Assembly (NCBI GenBank): GCA_963281255.1
Contig: OY725493.1
Span: forward strand, 3,069,857 to 3,133,856
Origin: Aphrocallistes beatrix
Taxonomy: Eukaryota > Porifera > Hexactinellida > Sceptrulophora > Aphrocallistidae
Reading direction: 5' to 3'
Length of the DNA: 64,000 nucleotides
Of this stretch, positions 45,940-56,947 are shown in pieces (position 1 is the first letter of the stretch; each line of letters starts with the position of its first letter). The notes beneath the pieces are model-generated. The model was not told the DNA's origin and did not search any database. It saw nothing but the letters and a program-made list of their open reading frames with translations. The position numbers were made by a program, and so were the translations under genes.

Positions 45940-46351
45940 TGCTTGGGTGGTGCAGTGGTTAGGGCGTTTGAATACCAAGACTTAGGTCGCGGGTTCTAAC
46001 CTCGCTCTAGTGATTTGCATTTTACTCTCAATTACATTGCTTCGGTAATGTAATCTGAGCCTACACTCTTGCAGAACCTTAGTGAGCTGAAAGCACTAAG
46101 GATGTCATCTCATTTAAAGGTAAAGTTAAGTCAGGTGCAATCTTTCTTGCCTACTGACAGCCAAGTTTTTCTCTGTAACACGCTATCATATGCACACAGA
46201 CATACCATCATATGCATACAGACACGCCGCATACACCTATTCAGCAACTATCAGTAGGTTTAGCACCTCACCCAGATTGTAAACCCCCTGAGAACACATT
46301 AGCATGGATTCAGGGGGTATATAAATCTATAAACTTTAACTTTTAACTTTT
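45940..46351 (+). mobile_element. tRNA-derived SINE
   Basis: Starts with a tRNA-like head. Box A-like GGTGCAGTGGTTAGGG is at about 45948 and box B-like GGGTTCTAACC at about 45993, a spacing typical of an internal RNA polymerase III promoter. The tRNA fold is imperfect, and there is a long unrelated body. The 3' end is a simple repeat, ACTTTAACTTTTAACTTTTAA. It interrupts a transposase reading frame, which confirms insertion. It depends on a LINE for movement; the CR1/L2-like fragment at 59808 is the only LINE seen here, and no shared tail was found. Confidence 0.75.
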
Positions 46352-46718
46352 AATGGTGGAAATACCACTAAGAAAACAGGTTCTGGTCGTAAATTATTTG
46401 GAAAGAATTGTGTTGCAAAGAGAAAGATTGCTGATCGGATCTGTCGGAATCAGCACAATTATTAAGAAATACGAGGGGATATCGTAAAGTTTTGATTATC
46501 ACCAGGAGGTTATTGAGCTATGTCAAAGACATTTTGTAAGTGTAATCACTGGTCTTTATGTGCATGAAGGTGCGGAAATGTTCTTAAATGTTCTGACTTT
46601 GCTCTAACTTTAAATAACTTATTAAATGTTCTAACCTTTTTTAACTGATGTTTAGGAGCATGAAAATCCAGGATAGTACCCAATTTACCCTATATTATGG
46701 TGTTAATGATCGATTATA

Positions 46719-48046
46719 CTTAGGTCATTTCAAAAGTACTGATCACTGTTGATTTTTTACAGCTAATGTATATCTAATGCACCTATTAATATAATCCAGA
46801 TAGCATTACCCATTCCCTCCTAATATCTAAAAGAAATTTTAAGATAGCATAAATATTTTTCTTACAATCATCATTTCAATCTTGTCAGTTTTGGCTACTT
46901 ATACATTTAAGGCTTCAAAATGGTCAGTTATTGTGCAAGAGCAAAGGGCGTATATCAAGTTTCGTTCACTGCTAAAAGATTCAAACAGGAACATCCACAA
47001 TGATCTCGTGGAAGTTTGTGGAGATCAAGCACTTGCTTATTCCATGGTTAGAAGATGGGTTCAATTATTGAGAGAGGGAAGAGACAGCATTGAAGATGAG
47101 CCTCGGACTGGTAGGCCTAAATCTGCAACCTGTGCCCTCAATTGAGTTGGTTGGTGAATTTCTTCGAAATGACCCTTGCTGCCCTATTGAAGAGATTTAT
47201 AAGTATACGGATATCTCAACGGGAAGTATTTACCGCAATCTGAAGGAAGATCTCGGAGTAAGCAAGGTTTTCGCTCGGTGGGTGCCGTATTTGCTGTCAG
47301 AGGCCCAGATGAAACAGAGGGTAGAATGTTGTGAAAATCTTCTACATTACGAAAAGTTTGATGCAAGGCGACTCTATGAGATAGTAACCATAGATGAAAT
47401 TTGGATTTACTATTCACAACCTAAATCCAAGGAAAAATCTAAGTGTTGGTTGCATCCGGGCGCACCCCGGCCTAAAAAACGGCGTCCAGGTTTCCGCGCC
47501 AAGAAGGTAATGTACGCATTTGCATTTGACGCCTATGGCCCAATTGCAAAAGTTTGCATTCCGAAGGGCCAGAATGTTACTGGAGACTTTTATTGCACTC
47601 GTGTGCTCTCAGAAGTCAGTAAACACTACGCAGAGCGTCGGCCGAGAACTGGTCCTCGTGGAATAAAACTCCTATATGATAATGCCAGTAGCAATAAAAC
47701 TAAACAAGTCGCCGCATACATCAAGGATATAGGGCAAACACTGAATCACCCTCCCTATTCCCCTGACCTAAGTCCTTGTGACTTCTGGTTGTTTTCCAAG
47801 CTGAAAAGTCATCTATCTGGCAAAGAGTTCACGAGTCGAATGGAGTTCGGATCCGCCATTCATAAGTACCTGAAATCGATCCCACAGACGGAGTATAAAA
47901 ATACATTTCGCTGCTGGTTAGACCGTCTAAAGGAGTGTATTCGCGTCAAAGGAGACTAGTTCGAGAATATATAATTAAATAACACATCAGTCATTGCTTA
48001 ATATCAAAATGAGGGGGGGTGATCAGTACTTTTGAAATGACCTAAG
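46719..48046 (+). mobile_element. Mariner element, 1328 bp
   Basis: Inverted ends CTTAGGTCATTTCAAAAGTA (then CTGATC) and TACTTTTGAAATGACCTAAG with TA on both sides. One transposase gene with a single frameshift. It is inserted into the degenerate Tc1-like element. Confidence 0.9.
46882..47959 (+). CDS. Mariner transposase (DDxD), one frameshift
   Basis: N-terminal part: EQRAYIKFRSLLKDSNRNIH, AYSMVRRWVQLL and EPRTGRPKSAT (DNA-binding region). A shift near 47130-47140 then leads to one open frame to the stop at 47959: GSIYRNL, TIDEIWIYY (first D), KKVMYAFAFDAYGPI, LLYDNASSNKT (second D), YSPDLSPCDFWLF (third D) and GKEFTSRMEFGSAIHKYLKS. By codon count there are 33 residues between second and third Asp, one fewer than the usual 34 in mariner. 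No in-frame ATG is obvious at the start, so the N-terminus is uncertain. Otherwise well preserved and probably recent. Confidence 0.88.
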
Positions 48047-49605
48047 TAGGAGCGTATCTCTTGAGAGTGCAGTATCTTGATCAAAAAGAAATACCAAAAG
48101 AACCCAAAAATATTGTCAAGAGGGTTTTGAAATTAAAGCTAGAAAGAAGGAAACGAAACAAGCCTTCAAATCCTCGCCAAAAGGGACAAGAGCCCTTGTC
48201 GAGATTTAGAAAAAACTATTAGATCAGCTTCTTAGCAGTCAAAAAGATCGGATATATATCAAACAAGGAGTGAAGCCTCTAAATAAGAAATCCATCGTTG
48301 AAAGGAAGAAATTCAGTCGAAAACTGATGGTCAAAACCAATCTCGTTTTTTTTTTCAAACAAGGAGAGATCCTGAATGCAGATCGTTATAAAAGTGCAAT
48401 TTTATCCTCTGTTGTCATTCCCTTTCGTGGTGAGCACAATCTTGTTTTCCAACAGGACTCAACTGTCATACCGCCACCAAATAATATTTGCAAATAGTAG
48501 TTGATATTCGATTTGCAACCAAACATCATTATTTGGTATTCGGTTGAAAACCAAATTATTTCGAAGTAACAGAATAATTTGGCTAACCAAATAATTTGCA
48601 TGCTTTCCCAACACAAATAAATATAATAGGCCTACTTATACTTGATAATATTTCAAATTCCTAGACATAATTAGATGATTGCTGCATGCTTGGACTCAAA
48701 GTCACAATTGGAGAAATTTATCACTGACGCAGAACCTGAAGTAATTCTTGCTAATAATAATACACTTCAATGGACTACAGACCAAAATACACGTATTCTT
48801 GGTAATCCTCGCCCTATTCCATCTAAATCACGGTCCTGGATATTTGAAGGACATTATTTTGGATGGAATCGAGATAAATGGGCTGAAAATAAGTTTATTT
48901 GCAATCTATGTCACACCCATGACTTACTTAATCTACGGCTATATATGTCGCCGAGAGAAGGCCACAAAACGAAGGGGCCAGTTTTAACACAGTCAAAATT
49001 TAATTAAGCCGATAAATCAAAAACCGCTTCCTATAGACATCTGGGGCCGTATTCACTAAGAAGTTAAGCACTAAGTTCGAACTTAAGTACTAAGTTCGAA
49101 CTTAAGTATTAAGTTCGAACTTAGTTAAGTAGCAGCAAAACCCGTATTCACTAAGAGTTCGTACTTAAGTACTAAGTTTAAACTTAGTTAAGTTCGAACT
49201 TAACTCGTATTCACTAAGATTTAAGTTCGAACTTAAGTTTATACTTAACTAAGTTCGAACTTAAGTACCAACTTTTATTATCAATTTACTATCTAATGCA
49301 TCAATAATGTTCAATCAATGTTTCTTACTAATTACAATGGCTTCCAAATAGTATTGAAATTTCATTACTTAAAATACGCTATAATATAAGCATTTCTAAA
49401 GATTCATGTGAGCTATTTAACTGTTGGTAAGGAATGTAAATATAGTATTACATATGTGATTTAATCTATGAAATAGGAATGTAATCTAAATACATGGTAA
49501 ATATTCTAATCGTTGTTAAGGCAATTATTATTCTCATAAGACGGAAAGTATTAATGAAATAATAAGTTCCAGAAATATGCAATTCTGATTATTATATCTT
49601 TGAAA

Positions 49606-50654
49606 ATGGCAGGATTAATTCCAATATTTATCGCTGAAGAAGACGAGGAGAACTCTCTAGGTCGAGAGCGAGTTTTCAGAGATCGTAGGGATCCATTAGA
49701 TTGCTTTGACGATTTTGAACTTGTCCAGCGGTACCGTTTCTCAAGATCAGCGATACTGCGAATTACTGATTTGCTTAAAAACCATTTAAACTCAACTGAT
49801 CGGTCCATGCAGCACCTCCACACGTGCAAGTTTGTGTAGCTTTGCAATTCTTTGTTTCGGGTACATTTCAAATGATCTGTGGAGATGGAGTTCAAGTGAG
49901 TCAATCTACGGCCAGTCGTTATATTAGCGCTGTTGCGCTTGGTTTGCAAGAAAATTACTCAAAATTTGTCAGGATGCCCTCATCTACAGAGAAACCTAAT
50001 ATTAAATCCCAATTTTATGACATTGCACACCTTCCAGGGGTACTTGGGTTGGTTGATGGGACGCATATAAGGATTCAAAAGCCTAGCGAAAACGAAGCTG
50101 ATTACGTAAACCGACATTTCTACCATTCTATCAATGTCCAAGCTTTGTGTCTACCAGATGGTCAGTTCGGTGATGTTTTGGCAAGATTTCCCGGATCCGT
50201 ACATGATTCTCGTATTTGGAAACTATCACAGGTTGGAATTTATGTTGAAAATAATTTCTTGGTCGGAGAGCATATATTGGGCGACAGTGGGTATATGCTT
50301 AAACAATGTCTTTTAACACCCTATCGACAACCGACTACAGAAGCTCAAAACAATTATAATTATTCACACAAGAAAACGCGTGTTTTGATAGAACAAACTT
50401 TTGGAAGATGGAAGCGGCGATTTCATTGTCTCCATGGTGAAATCCGGATGGCTCCAGACAAGGTTTGCATCATCATGAACGCATGTGCTGTCCTGCATAA
50501 TATGGCAATTGCATGGAAGCAACCAACGTCCGAATACCTACCTCCTCATGACATCGCTATGGATGAAGATTTAAATTTAGAGGAATCTTCTGCAGTTGGA
50601 CAATTGGCTGCTAAACATTATAGGGACCAATTTGTTATCCATAATTTCAGTTAA
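49606..50654 (+). CDS. PIF/Harbinger (HARBI1-like) transposase, one frameshift
   Basis: ATG at 49606 (MAGLIPIFIAEEDEENSLGR). The N-terminal region RDPLDCFDDFELVQRYRFSR is typical of HARBI1-like proteins, with a frameshift near 49825 just before VQVCVALQFFVSGTFQ. Then SQSTASRYI (helix-turn-helix), GLVDGTHIRI (first D), LGDSGYML (second D) and VLIEQTFGRWKRRF (E) lie in an uninterrupted frame to 50654. Total length of about 350 residues is normal. All three catalytic residues are present; only the single shift prevents expression. Confidence 0.9.
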
Positions 50655-51012
50655 AATATTAAATAGAATATCTTACAAATTTAATTAATAACTAATATTA
50701 GGAAATTCATAGGAAATTCAAATTCTCATAGGGAATTAAACTTTCTTCGGCTGACAGTTAAAAATCAAAGACTGATTCAAGCACATGATTAAATATTAGT
50801 AACAAGTAAAAACATTATATATTTTTGAAGTATGATATTCTAAAGACATCAATCACATTCATTTTGACACAAGTAATCAAAATCAAACGAACAAAATAAC
50901 ACGGCTAAATGTTGTGTATATATATCAAAGATTCCCAAAATCATAAACAGCTCGCTAATTGCATGGTCTTTCATCCAGTTCATATAAATTGCGAATGATT
51001 ATCATAATATCC

Positions 51013-51659
51013 ATGACAGAAATGGAAAAAGTAAGCAAAACAAATTGGACGAAGGAAGAGGAATGCACACTGATCGAATGCATTGAAATTGCTGGCGATT
51101 CAATCAGGTGGTCAGGAAATTCCGCCGAAATCAATAAGAAAAAAAGGCACTGTGGATCGACATCGCAGGGAAAGTAAATTCGTTACATTCAAGTAATCGA
51201 GGGGTTGAAGAGGTCAAAAAGAAGTGGAATAACCTGAAACTATCCGCTAAATCAAAAGTTGATGCTAGTCATAGGGAGGCTAGTAGGACTGGCGGTGGCT
51301 CCAACTCTGCTGGTGTAGTAGAAGATGTTGAATCGCTCATTCTCTCAGCAGATAAGACCATGACAAACACCGAGATAATATATCAAATGTTTGAGAGCAG
51401 CACATCTTTCATGGGGATTTCAGGCACAGCGGATCTCTTCCAAGTACCCCTTGAGCGTGAAAGTGAAGAGATCCTTGAATCTCCTGCGGTGGAAGTAAAT
51501 ACTTCATATGCTTCAGAGAAGGGGAAGAGTCAAAGAGGTCGAAAACGGAAACGTGAAGCTTCTCCCGAGTTTGACGAGCCAAGGCCAAGGTTGACTGCAT
51601 CCGATTTAGTTCCTCTGCAACAGGAAGTACTTTATCAACAAATGGCAGTATTCTCATAG
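51013..51659 (+). CDS. Myb/SANT-like DNA-binding protein of the Harbinger element, one frameshift
   Basis: ATG at 51013 (MTEMEKVSKTNWTKEEECTL). The first Trp helix and acidic residues of a Myb/SANT-like domain are clear. A one-base shift at the A-run near 51141 separates it from ALWIDIAGKVNSLHSSNRGV and EEVKKKWNNLKLSAKSK, the rest of the domain. The C-terminal part is polar with a KSQRGRKRKRE basic patch (possible nuclear signal) and ends at 51659, or 51690 if the TAG is a mutation (QLKLIEEQRA follows in frame). In known Harbinger systems this protein binds the ends and helps import the transposase. Confidence 0.82.
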
Positions 51660-51922
51660 CAACTGAAATTGATTGAAGAGCAAAGGGCTTAATATAAATT
51701 AAAAAGGGAAAAACTATTAAATCATTAAAACGAGGAAGAGGCTCATTGATCTTTCTATCGTGATCAACTTAGCATAATCTATTGGTTAATTTAGAAATAT
51801 TGTATATTACTAGGCATATCAGTATGAATCATAACTCCAAATACTTGTACATCAAATGATATTAAATTTAGGCTCTATTTCAAATACAATGAAAAACAAA
51901 ACTAGTTGGATTATAATATCAA

Positions 51923-52437
51923 CAAGCGCGCTTCGCTTGCTTGCGCTGCGGGGCTGGCGGACACAAAGTGTCCGCCGGAGGCTCCCTTCGGTCGCCTGGA
52001 GGTGACATTGGTTATTTATAAGGGAGATATCATCTCTAAATATGTCCATCTTAGTGTAAAAATCGAACTCACTCAAAAATCACCAAATTTGAAAATTTTG
52101 ATGAGTAATGATGACGTCATAACAAAGTGATGAGTCATCATTTTTTGATGATAGTAGCATCATTTGTGAGGGATGTTAAAATTTCAGTCTTCTATCTCCT
52201 ATAATGGCTGAGTTATGCTCGAATAACTCTGTTGCTTAACTTTTTAAAATGTGACAATGACGTCAAAATTCCATGATGAGTCGACATTTTGCTCTGAGCT
52301 CAGAACTTACTGGAGCCATAGCCAAAAGACTCCCACATGCCAAAAATCAGCTTTCTGTGCCGAGCAGTTTCTTCAATCAATCCGTTACAGAGATATATAT
52401 ATATAAACAAACAATAATCGAGTTTTAATAGTAAGGA
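51923..52437 (-). mobile_element. Helitron-like non-autonomous repeat, intact reference copy (515 bp)
   Basis: Minus-strand element. Its 5' end is A|TCCTTACTATTAAAACTCG (52437) and its 3' end is CGCGCTTG|T (51923). Order on the element strand: 5' terminus, TA microsatellite (near 52400), TCTGTAACGGATTGATTGAA, TGACGTCA-type sites (52258 with one change on one side; 52093), AGTCTTCTATC-like palindromic blocks, then a GGCGACC-GAA-GGGAGCC stem, GGCGGACAC-TTT/AAA-GTGTCCGCC (9-bp stem) and CAAGCG-AAGCG-CGCTTG. There are no terminal inverted repeats, no target duplication and no ORF. Inserted within the Harbinger/hAT complex. Confidence 0.72.
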
Positions 52438-52627
52438 TGTAATACAATCTCAAAATAGTTGATACATCAAAGAAAAATAGAGTATATGTCGATAATTAAA
52501 AGCTAACGAATATTTAAGCCACCTCTGGAGGTTACTTAAAGTTAATTTTTTAAACCAATCAATAAGAGCATACTGTAAGATTTGTCATTTATACATTATA
52601 TTGAGAAACCTTGTTTTGGGAGAAAAT

Positions 52628-54549
52628 TTGGAGTTGGTTTGGCCCACTTTATAATGTATTATCAGCATATTTTTTATACCTTTTTAACCACAATTAGCAA
52701 TGCCTAGAGAATATATACGGATTCCAGGAAGTAGAACATATCGAGACTACTCAACAGAAAAATTAGAGTCCGCTTTAAAAATCATTCAGACAAAAAGGAT
52801 GACTCAGCGCAATGCAGCTAAGTATTTCAAGATCCCAAGAAGCACCTTAAAATATAAGCTGAAAAAGAAACACCAGTTGCCTTTTGGTGGAAGCAAAGTT
52901 TTGACAATGAAGCCGAAAACGCAATTGTACAACATTGCATTGTCATGAGCGATTATGGGTTTCCTCTTGATCCGTATGATTTGAAGTGTATCGTTAAATC
53001 CTATTTAGATAAGACTGGATGCACAGAACGAAGATTCAAACAAAACATGCCAGGAGTTGAATGGACTCGTAGTTTTTTAAAACGGAATAAAAACATCGCT
53101 CTCAGATTTTCTTCAAATATCAGTAAAACAAAAGCTTCTATTTCTCAGGAAACAATAAATGAATTCTTCAATCACATTTCAAAGGTACTAGATTCTATAC
53201 CACCATCGAATATCTGGAACTACGATGAGACGAATTTAACTGACGACCCTGGTGCAAAGAAAATATTATGCAAAAGAGGATGCAAATATCCACAACAGAT
53301 ACTTAATACATCTAAAGCATCGACGAGTATAATGTACTGTGGAAACGCTATGGGAGAATTATCGCCCCCTTACGTGGTTTACAAGGCAGAACACTTATGG
53401 AGCACTTGGACGGAGGGTGGTCCATCTGGTACAAGATATAATAGAAGCAAGTCTGGATGGTTTGATGGTGTTATCTTTGACGATTGATGGTGTTATCTAC
53501 GACGATTGCTCAAACGGTCAGGAAGGGAAAAAGGTCTTAATAGGAGATAATTTATCATCACATATGACTCTGGAATTAATAAAGTCCTGTCATGAAAACC
53601 AAATCGCTTTTGTCTGTCTCCCACCTAACTCAACACAACTCACACAGCCATTGGATATTGCCTTCTACAAACCCTTAAAGGTAAATTGGAGGAAAGTTCT
53701 AACAGCGTGGAAATTGAATACACGATCGACCCAATGTTCAGTGATATCCAAGGATCAATTTCCCAGAATGTTAAAACGACTTCACGAAGCTATTGACGAA
53801 AAAGCAGCTGATAATCTAATTTCAGGTTTTAGGAAGTCAGGAATCTACCCATTAGATAGAGGTCAGGTTTTAACTAGACTCCCTCATAAAAGGAATGATC
53901 TTGAATTGATTAGTTCTAGTTTTTTAGACAAACTAAGTGAGCTCCGAACTGATACAGCTAAAGAACCTAAAAGGAAAAAAAGGAGATTAAATGTTACACC
54001 TGGGATGAGTGTAGAGGAATGTATCAAAGTCGGAGGAGAAAAAGATGGAGATAATCTTAATGAAGTGATAAAGGATCATGAAGAGGGAAATGTAAGGAAT
54101 GAAGAAATTTCGGATTCAGATATTGAACAGGAAGAAGTTACTGTATCACCCACAGAACATTTGAAACCTAGAGTCGGCTGTCACGTAATTGTTGAATATG
54201 AAGGCGAACTTTTTCCAGGCAGAGTAGAGGTATTAGACATAAAAGGTGCAGTGGTAAACGTTATGGTAAAATCTGGAAAGTTCTGGAAGTGGCCGGATAG
54301 AAAAGATGAAATATTTTATCCGTGGAGCGAAATAAAAAATACGATTCAAGACCCAGACTTAGTTAGCAGTCGAGGGATGTACTACAAGGTCCCAGAATTA
54401 GAATACCGATGGGCAGATTAGATTATTATTAGGATGTGTATTTGAACACGATAGTATTTACATTATTATTCCCTAGTATTATTCGCGTTCTCTTAATGAA
54501 TGCTCTCTTATTTCACGTGTTTAACCTAATGGGCCAATTTCAACCCCAA
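52628..54549 (+). mobile_element. pogo/Tigger element inserted in the hAT
   Basis: The ends GGAGTTGGTTTGGCCCACTT (about 52630) and TAATGGGCCAATTTCAACCC (about 54528) are imperfect inverted repeats around a single gene. The exact borders and TA duplication are not certain. Confidence 0.7.
52700..54421 (+). CDS. pogo/Tigger-like transposase with a C-terminal Tudor-like domain, two frameshifts
   Basis: ATG at 52700 (MPREYIRIPGSRTYRDYSTE). The psq-type helix-turn-helix is TQRNAAKYFKIPRSTLKYKL. A shift near 52895 leads to a second frame with the CENP-B-like domain (VEWTRSFLKRNKNIALR) and NYDETNLTDDPG (first D). A second shift near 53487 coincides with a 22-bp tandem duplication (GATGGTGTTATC repeated). 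The third frame has LIGDNLSSHMTLELI (second D), NSTQLTQPLDIAFYKPLK (third D), a KRKKRR basic patch, an acidic linker, and a final about 75 residues (GCHVIVEYEGELFPGRVEV...WKWP...YPW) that look like a Tudor/SH3-type barrel. Part of the catalytic core between D1 and D2 seems deleted. Confidence 0.85.
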
Positions 54550-55354
54550 GATAGAGGCTTTGATCCAAGATATGAGTTAATAATAATAGGTTAGAAGTAC
54601 CTCAAAGTTTAGCTATCTCATTATTTGAACATTTTATGTGCCACCAAAAAATTAATTGACAAATAAAATATTCCCAAAGATTATTTAAAGAATTACATTG
54701 ATAAACGTGAAATAATGGGACAATGTCACCCCAGTTTACGGTATCGATAACACCGCTTTAGTAACCAGATAGACCATTATTGTTAATCTTGCTGTGAAAC
54801 CTCTTACAGAATTCGAACAGGATTGGCTTAATGTTTCTTATGTGCTAAATTTAGTTTGTCGTGACCTGCATGCACAATCACAAATAGAAGGGGAAGGAAT
54901 GAGTCAATTTTTGGATGATCTAAATTCTTCTTACGCAGGGCCAAGCCACACCAGGGTTGCCAAGATTTTAGATCAAGTTGGAGATCTAGTTCGTGAAAAG
55001 ATTAAATAAAGACATATTTATTAAGAACATGCTACTTCAAGCTCGCGGGATCCATTGATTTGTGCCACTCTAAAGGCAATGTTGATTACATTGATGTTAT
55101 TGCTTCTTACATAGAGCCAGTTTCTTTTAAACATTCAGTTGTGGTTATTGGAGTAGTGGAATTAACTGAATCACACAAAGGAGAATTGATCGTTAATAAA
55201 ATCAATGATATGATTTCATCGTTTGAAATACCTGGCTATGAGAATATAAATGGTCTTTTCTATGCGATCTCCCACGATAATTGCCTTAAGATCGTAAAAG
55301 GAATTAGGGATATATTACTGCTTCGTCTACAAGCTGTGGCTGTCACACCATCCA

Positions 55355-55536
55355 CAGTCAGGGTCGCTTATTATGAGCTCGCTTAATATGAACATTCGTT
55401 TATTATGAACTAACCTCCTGGTCCCAATTTCATTTTTAGATAGGATTTGTATTGAATCAAGTTCGCTTAATATGAGGTATCTCTTATGAACAGATTTTTT
55501 GGCCCACTGGTGGTTCACACTAAGGGACCCTGACTG
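55355..55536. mobile_element. pogo-like MITE inserted in the hAT gene
   Basis: Ends CAGTCAGGGTCGCTTATTAT and AGGGACCCTGACTG, with internal repeats of CGCTTAATATGA and TTATGAAC. It interrupts the hAT reading frame between its RNase-H segments. Confidence 0.75.
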
Positions 55537-56947
55537 TAATTAACACCTTGCCACGTATTAAATAGAGGAATGTTTAAAAATGCACATGAAAACTTCATCT
55601 TACACACAAGTGAAATTATTCATAAAGCTAGGAAAATTGCCTATTTTCATCACAATGCAGAAGCTAATCACAATTTGAATTGTATTAGTGCTGGAATTAA
55701 CGAGTCAGAAACTGATCTCGTTCAGGATAATGACACAAGATGGGACTCAACACATGAATTAATTGGTAGTGTAGTTACCAAATATAAATCTTTGAAAATA
55801 TACTCATTACAATACACTGGAAAAATTAAAGAATTCAAAAAATTCGGAGAGGAATTTTAGGCTCACTGCTATGGAATATTATCACCATTCAAATGAGTAA
55901 CCAAAATGATACAGGGTGATCACCCTACTATGTCTATTTATTACCCATGCATTAATCTTTTATTGAAATCAATTAACTCTTCTCAGCAAGTATTTCTCAA
56001 ACTTCCTATGATGAGTCAGTTATACTGATAGGCCACGATGAACTAAACAATCTCGCTTAGGAAGTTCGAGAAAGTTTGCTATTTGATTTAGAAATCAACA
56101 TCGATACCAAATTCACAGTTGAGCAAAAAGAGTTAATGGGAATTGCTAGTTTCCTAGATCCAAGATGGAAAACACTGAGCTTTCTTGAAGGTTATGAAAG
56201 AGAGATAGTTAATTCGACTACGATAAAGCATCAGTTGCGTCTATGTAATGGGGAAACATACCTCCAACAATTATTACAAGATAAGAGTTCTACACCCATA
56301 TTTCAGCCTCACAAAAAACCTAAATTACAACAGGACCTTGGGAATCTCATGATTTTCGTTTTGGTTGAATCCAATGAATTTATAACCTCCCATTACTGTA
56401 TTGCACCTGAAATTCCTGAAACAGGACTACTTTTAAGCCTTGAAGAAGAAGTCAAATATTACCAGGGATTACGTACCACGTACAGACGTCAACACAGAGT
56501 TTAACCTACTTGGTTGGTGGAGAGAAAAATGAGTCTCGTTTCACAAGCTGTATAGACGAAGATACATGGCTACTATTGCACAAGCTAAAGTTGCATCCAG
56601 CTCTGCTGTTGAAAGGCTTTTTCGTGATACGGGTATAATTGTTAGTAGAGATAGAGCAAACACAAAACCAGATAGAGTAGAAAGTATTCTATTAAAACAC
56701 AAGATTTCAAGTATATAAATGCAAAACTCAAGGGAACAAACTAAAAAATATATGTCGTCTCAACTTCAATATCAAAGAAATTTGAATAGAGGAAAGAGTT
56801 CACAAGTCAGCTTACTTAACTGAAACAAATAACTAACGAAAAATGGACCCGAAATAAGCAATTTTCGGAATAAACTTTATCCTTCTAGCAGAGAAGCTAC
56901 TTTTATACGAAAACTTATTTATTCTTTACATTTAGATTTTCATACTA

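Larger units (their letters stand above)
45825..48460 (+). pseudogene. Degenerate Tc1-like element carrying a SINE and a mariner
   Basis: Begins MNEITKRNIIKAYFKSG, then after one stop ASEILKHVESLAISRATVY, a helix-turn-helix cut at about 45940. It resumes after the SINE with GGNTTKKTGSGRK (46353 on), is cut again by the mariner at 46719-48046, and ends with ILNADRYKSAILSSVVIP and LVFQQDS (second-D motif) at about 48460. There the hAT sequence begins. The E-containing end is missing. Confidence 0.65.
49043..51700 (+). mobile_element. PIF/Harbinger element inserted in the hAT
   Basis: The left end GGGGCCGTATTCACTAAG is at 49043. The core CGTATTCACTAAG is repeated at 49143 and 49206, with palindromic AAGTTCGAACTTAAG units between. 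Two genes follow in the usual Harbinger arrangement, transposase then Myb/SANT-like protein, both on the plus strand. No matching right end was found before the Helitron-like copy at 51923, so the right terminus is lost or very diverged. Confidence 0.8.
48675..56718 (+). pseudogene. hAT transposase, fragmented by insertions
   Basis: The first piece (48675-49007) has SRSWIFEGHYFGWN...NKFICNLCH, resembling a BED-type zinc finger start (aromatic pair, then C-x2-C). 54794-55000 ends YxxVGDLVREKIK-like. 55060-55350 carries NVDYIDVIASYIEPVSFKHS and ELTESHKGELIVNKINDMIS, the hAT RNase-H region. 55570-55860 holds VQDNDTRWDSTHELI, matching the hAT motif TRWNSTY. 56076-56200 has IASFLDPRWKTL (LDPRFK motif). 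The last piece (about 56600-56716) reads ASSSAVERLFRDTGIIVSRD, the hAT dimerisation region. Many stops and shifts; dead. Confidence 0.75.

Noticed and set aside
45940-46015. A tRNA gene at the head of the SINE
   Set aside because: Box A- and box B-like motifs are present, but the acceptor and T stems do not pair well, and the sequence continues into a 3' body with a simple tail. It is better explained as a SINE.
48386-48616. Minus-strand ORF across the Tc1/hAT junction
   Set aside because: It spans the border of two elements and has no motif; antisense shadow.
51923-52437. Interpretation of the dispersed family as a palindromic DDE-type MITE
   Set aside because: The two ends are not inverted repeats of each other, no target duplication is visible, and both ends are asymmetric as in rolling-circle elements.
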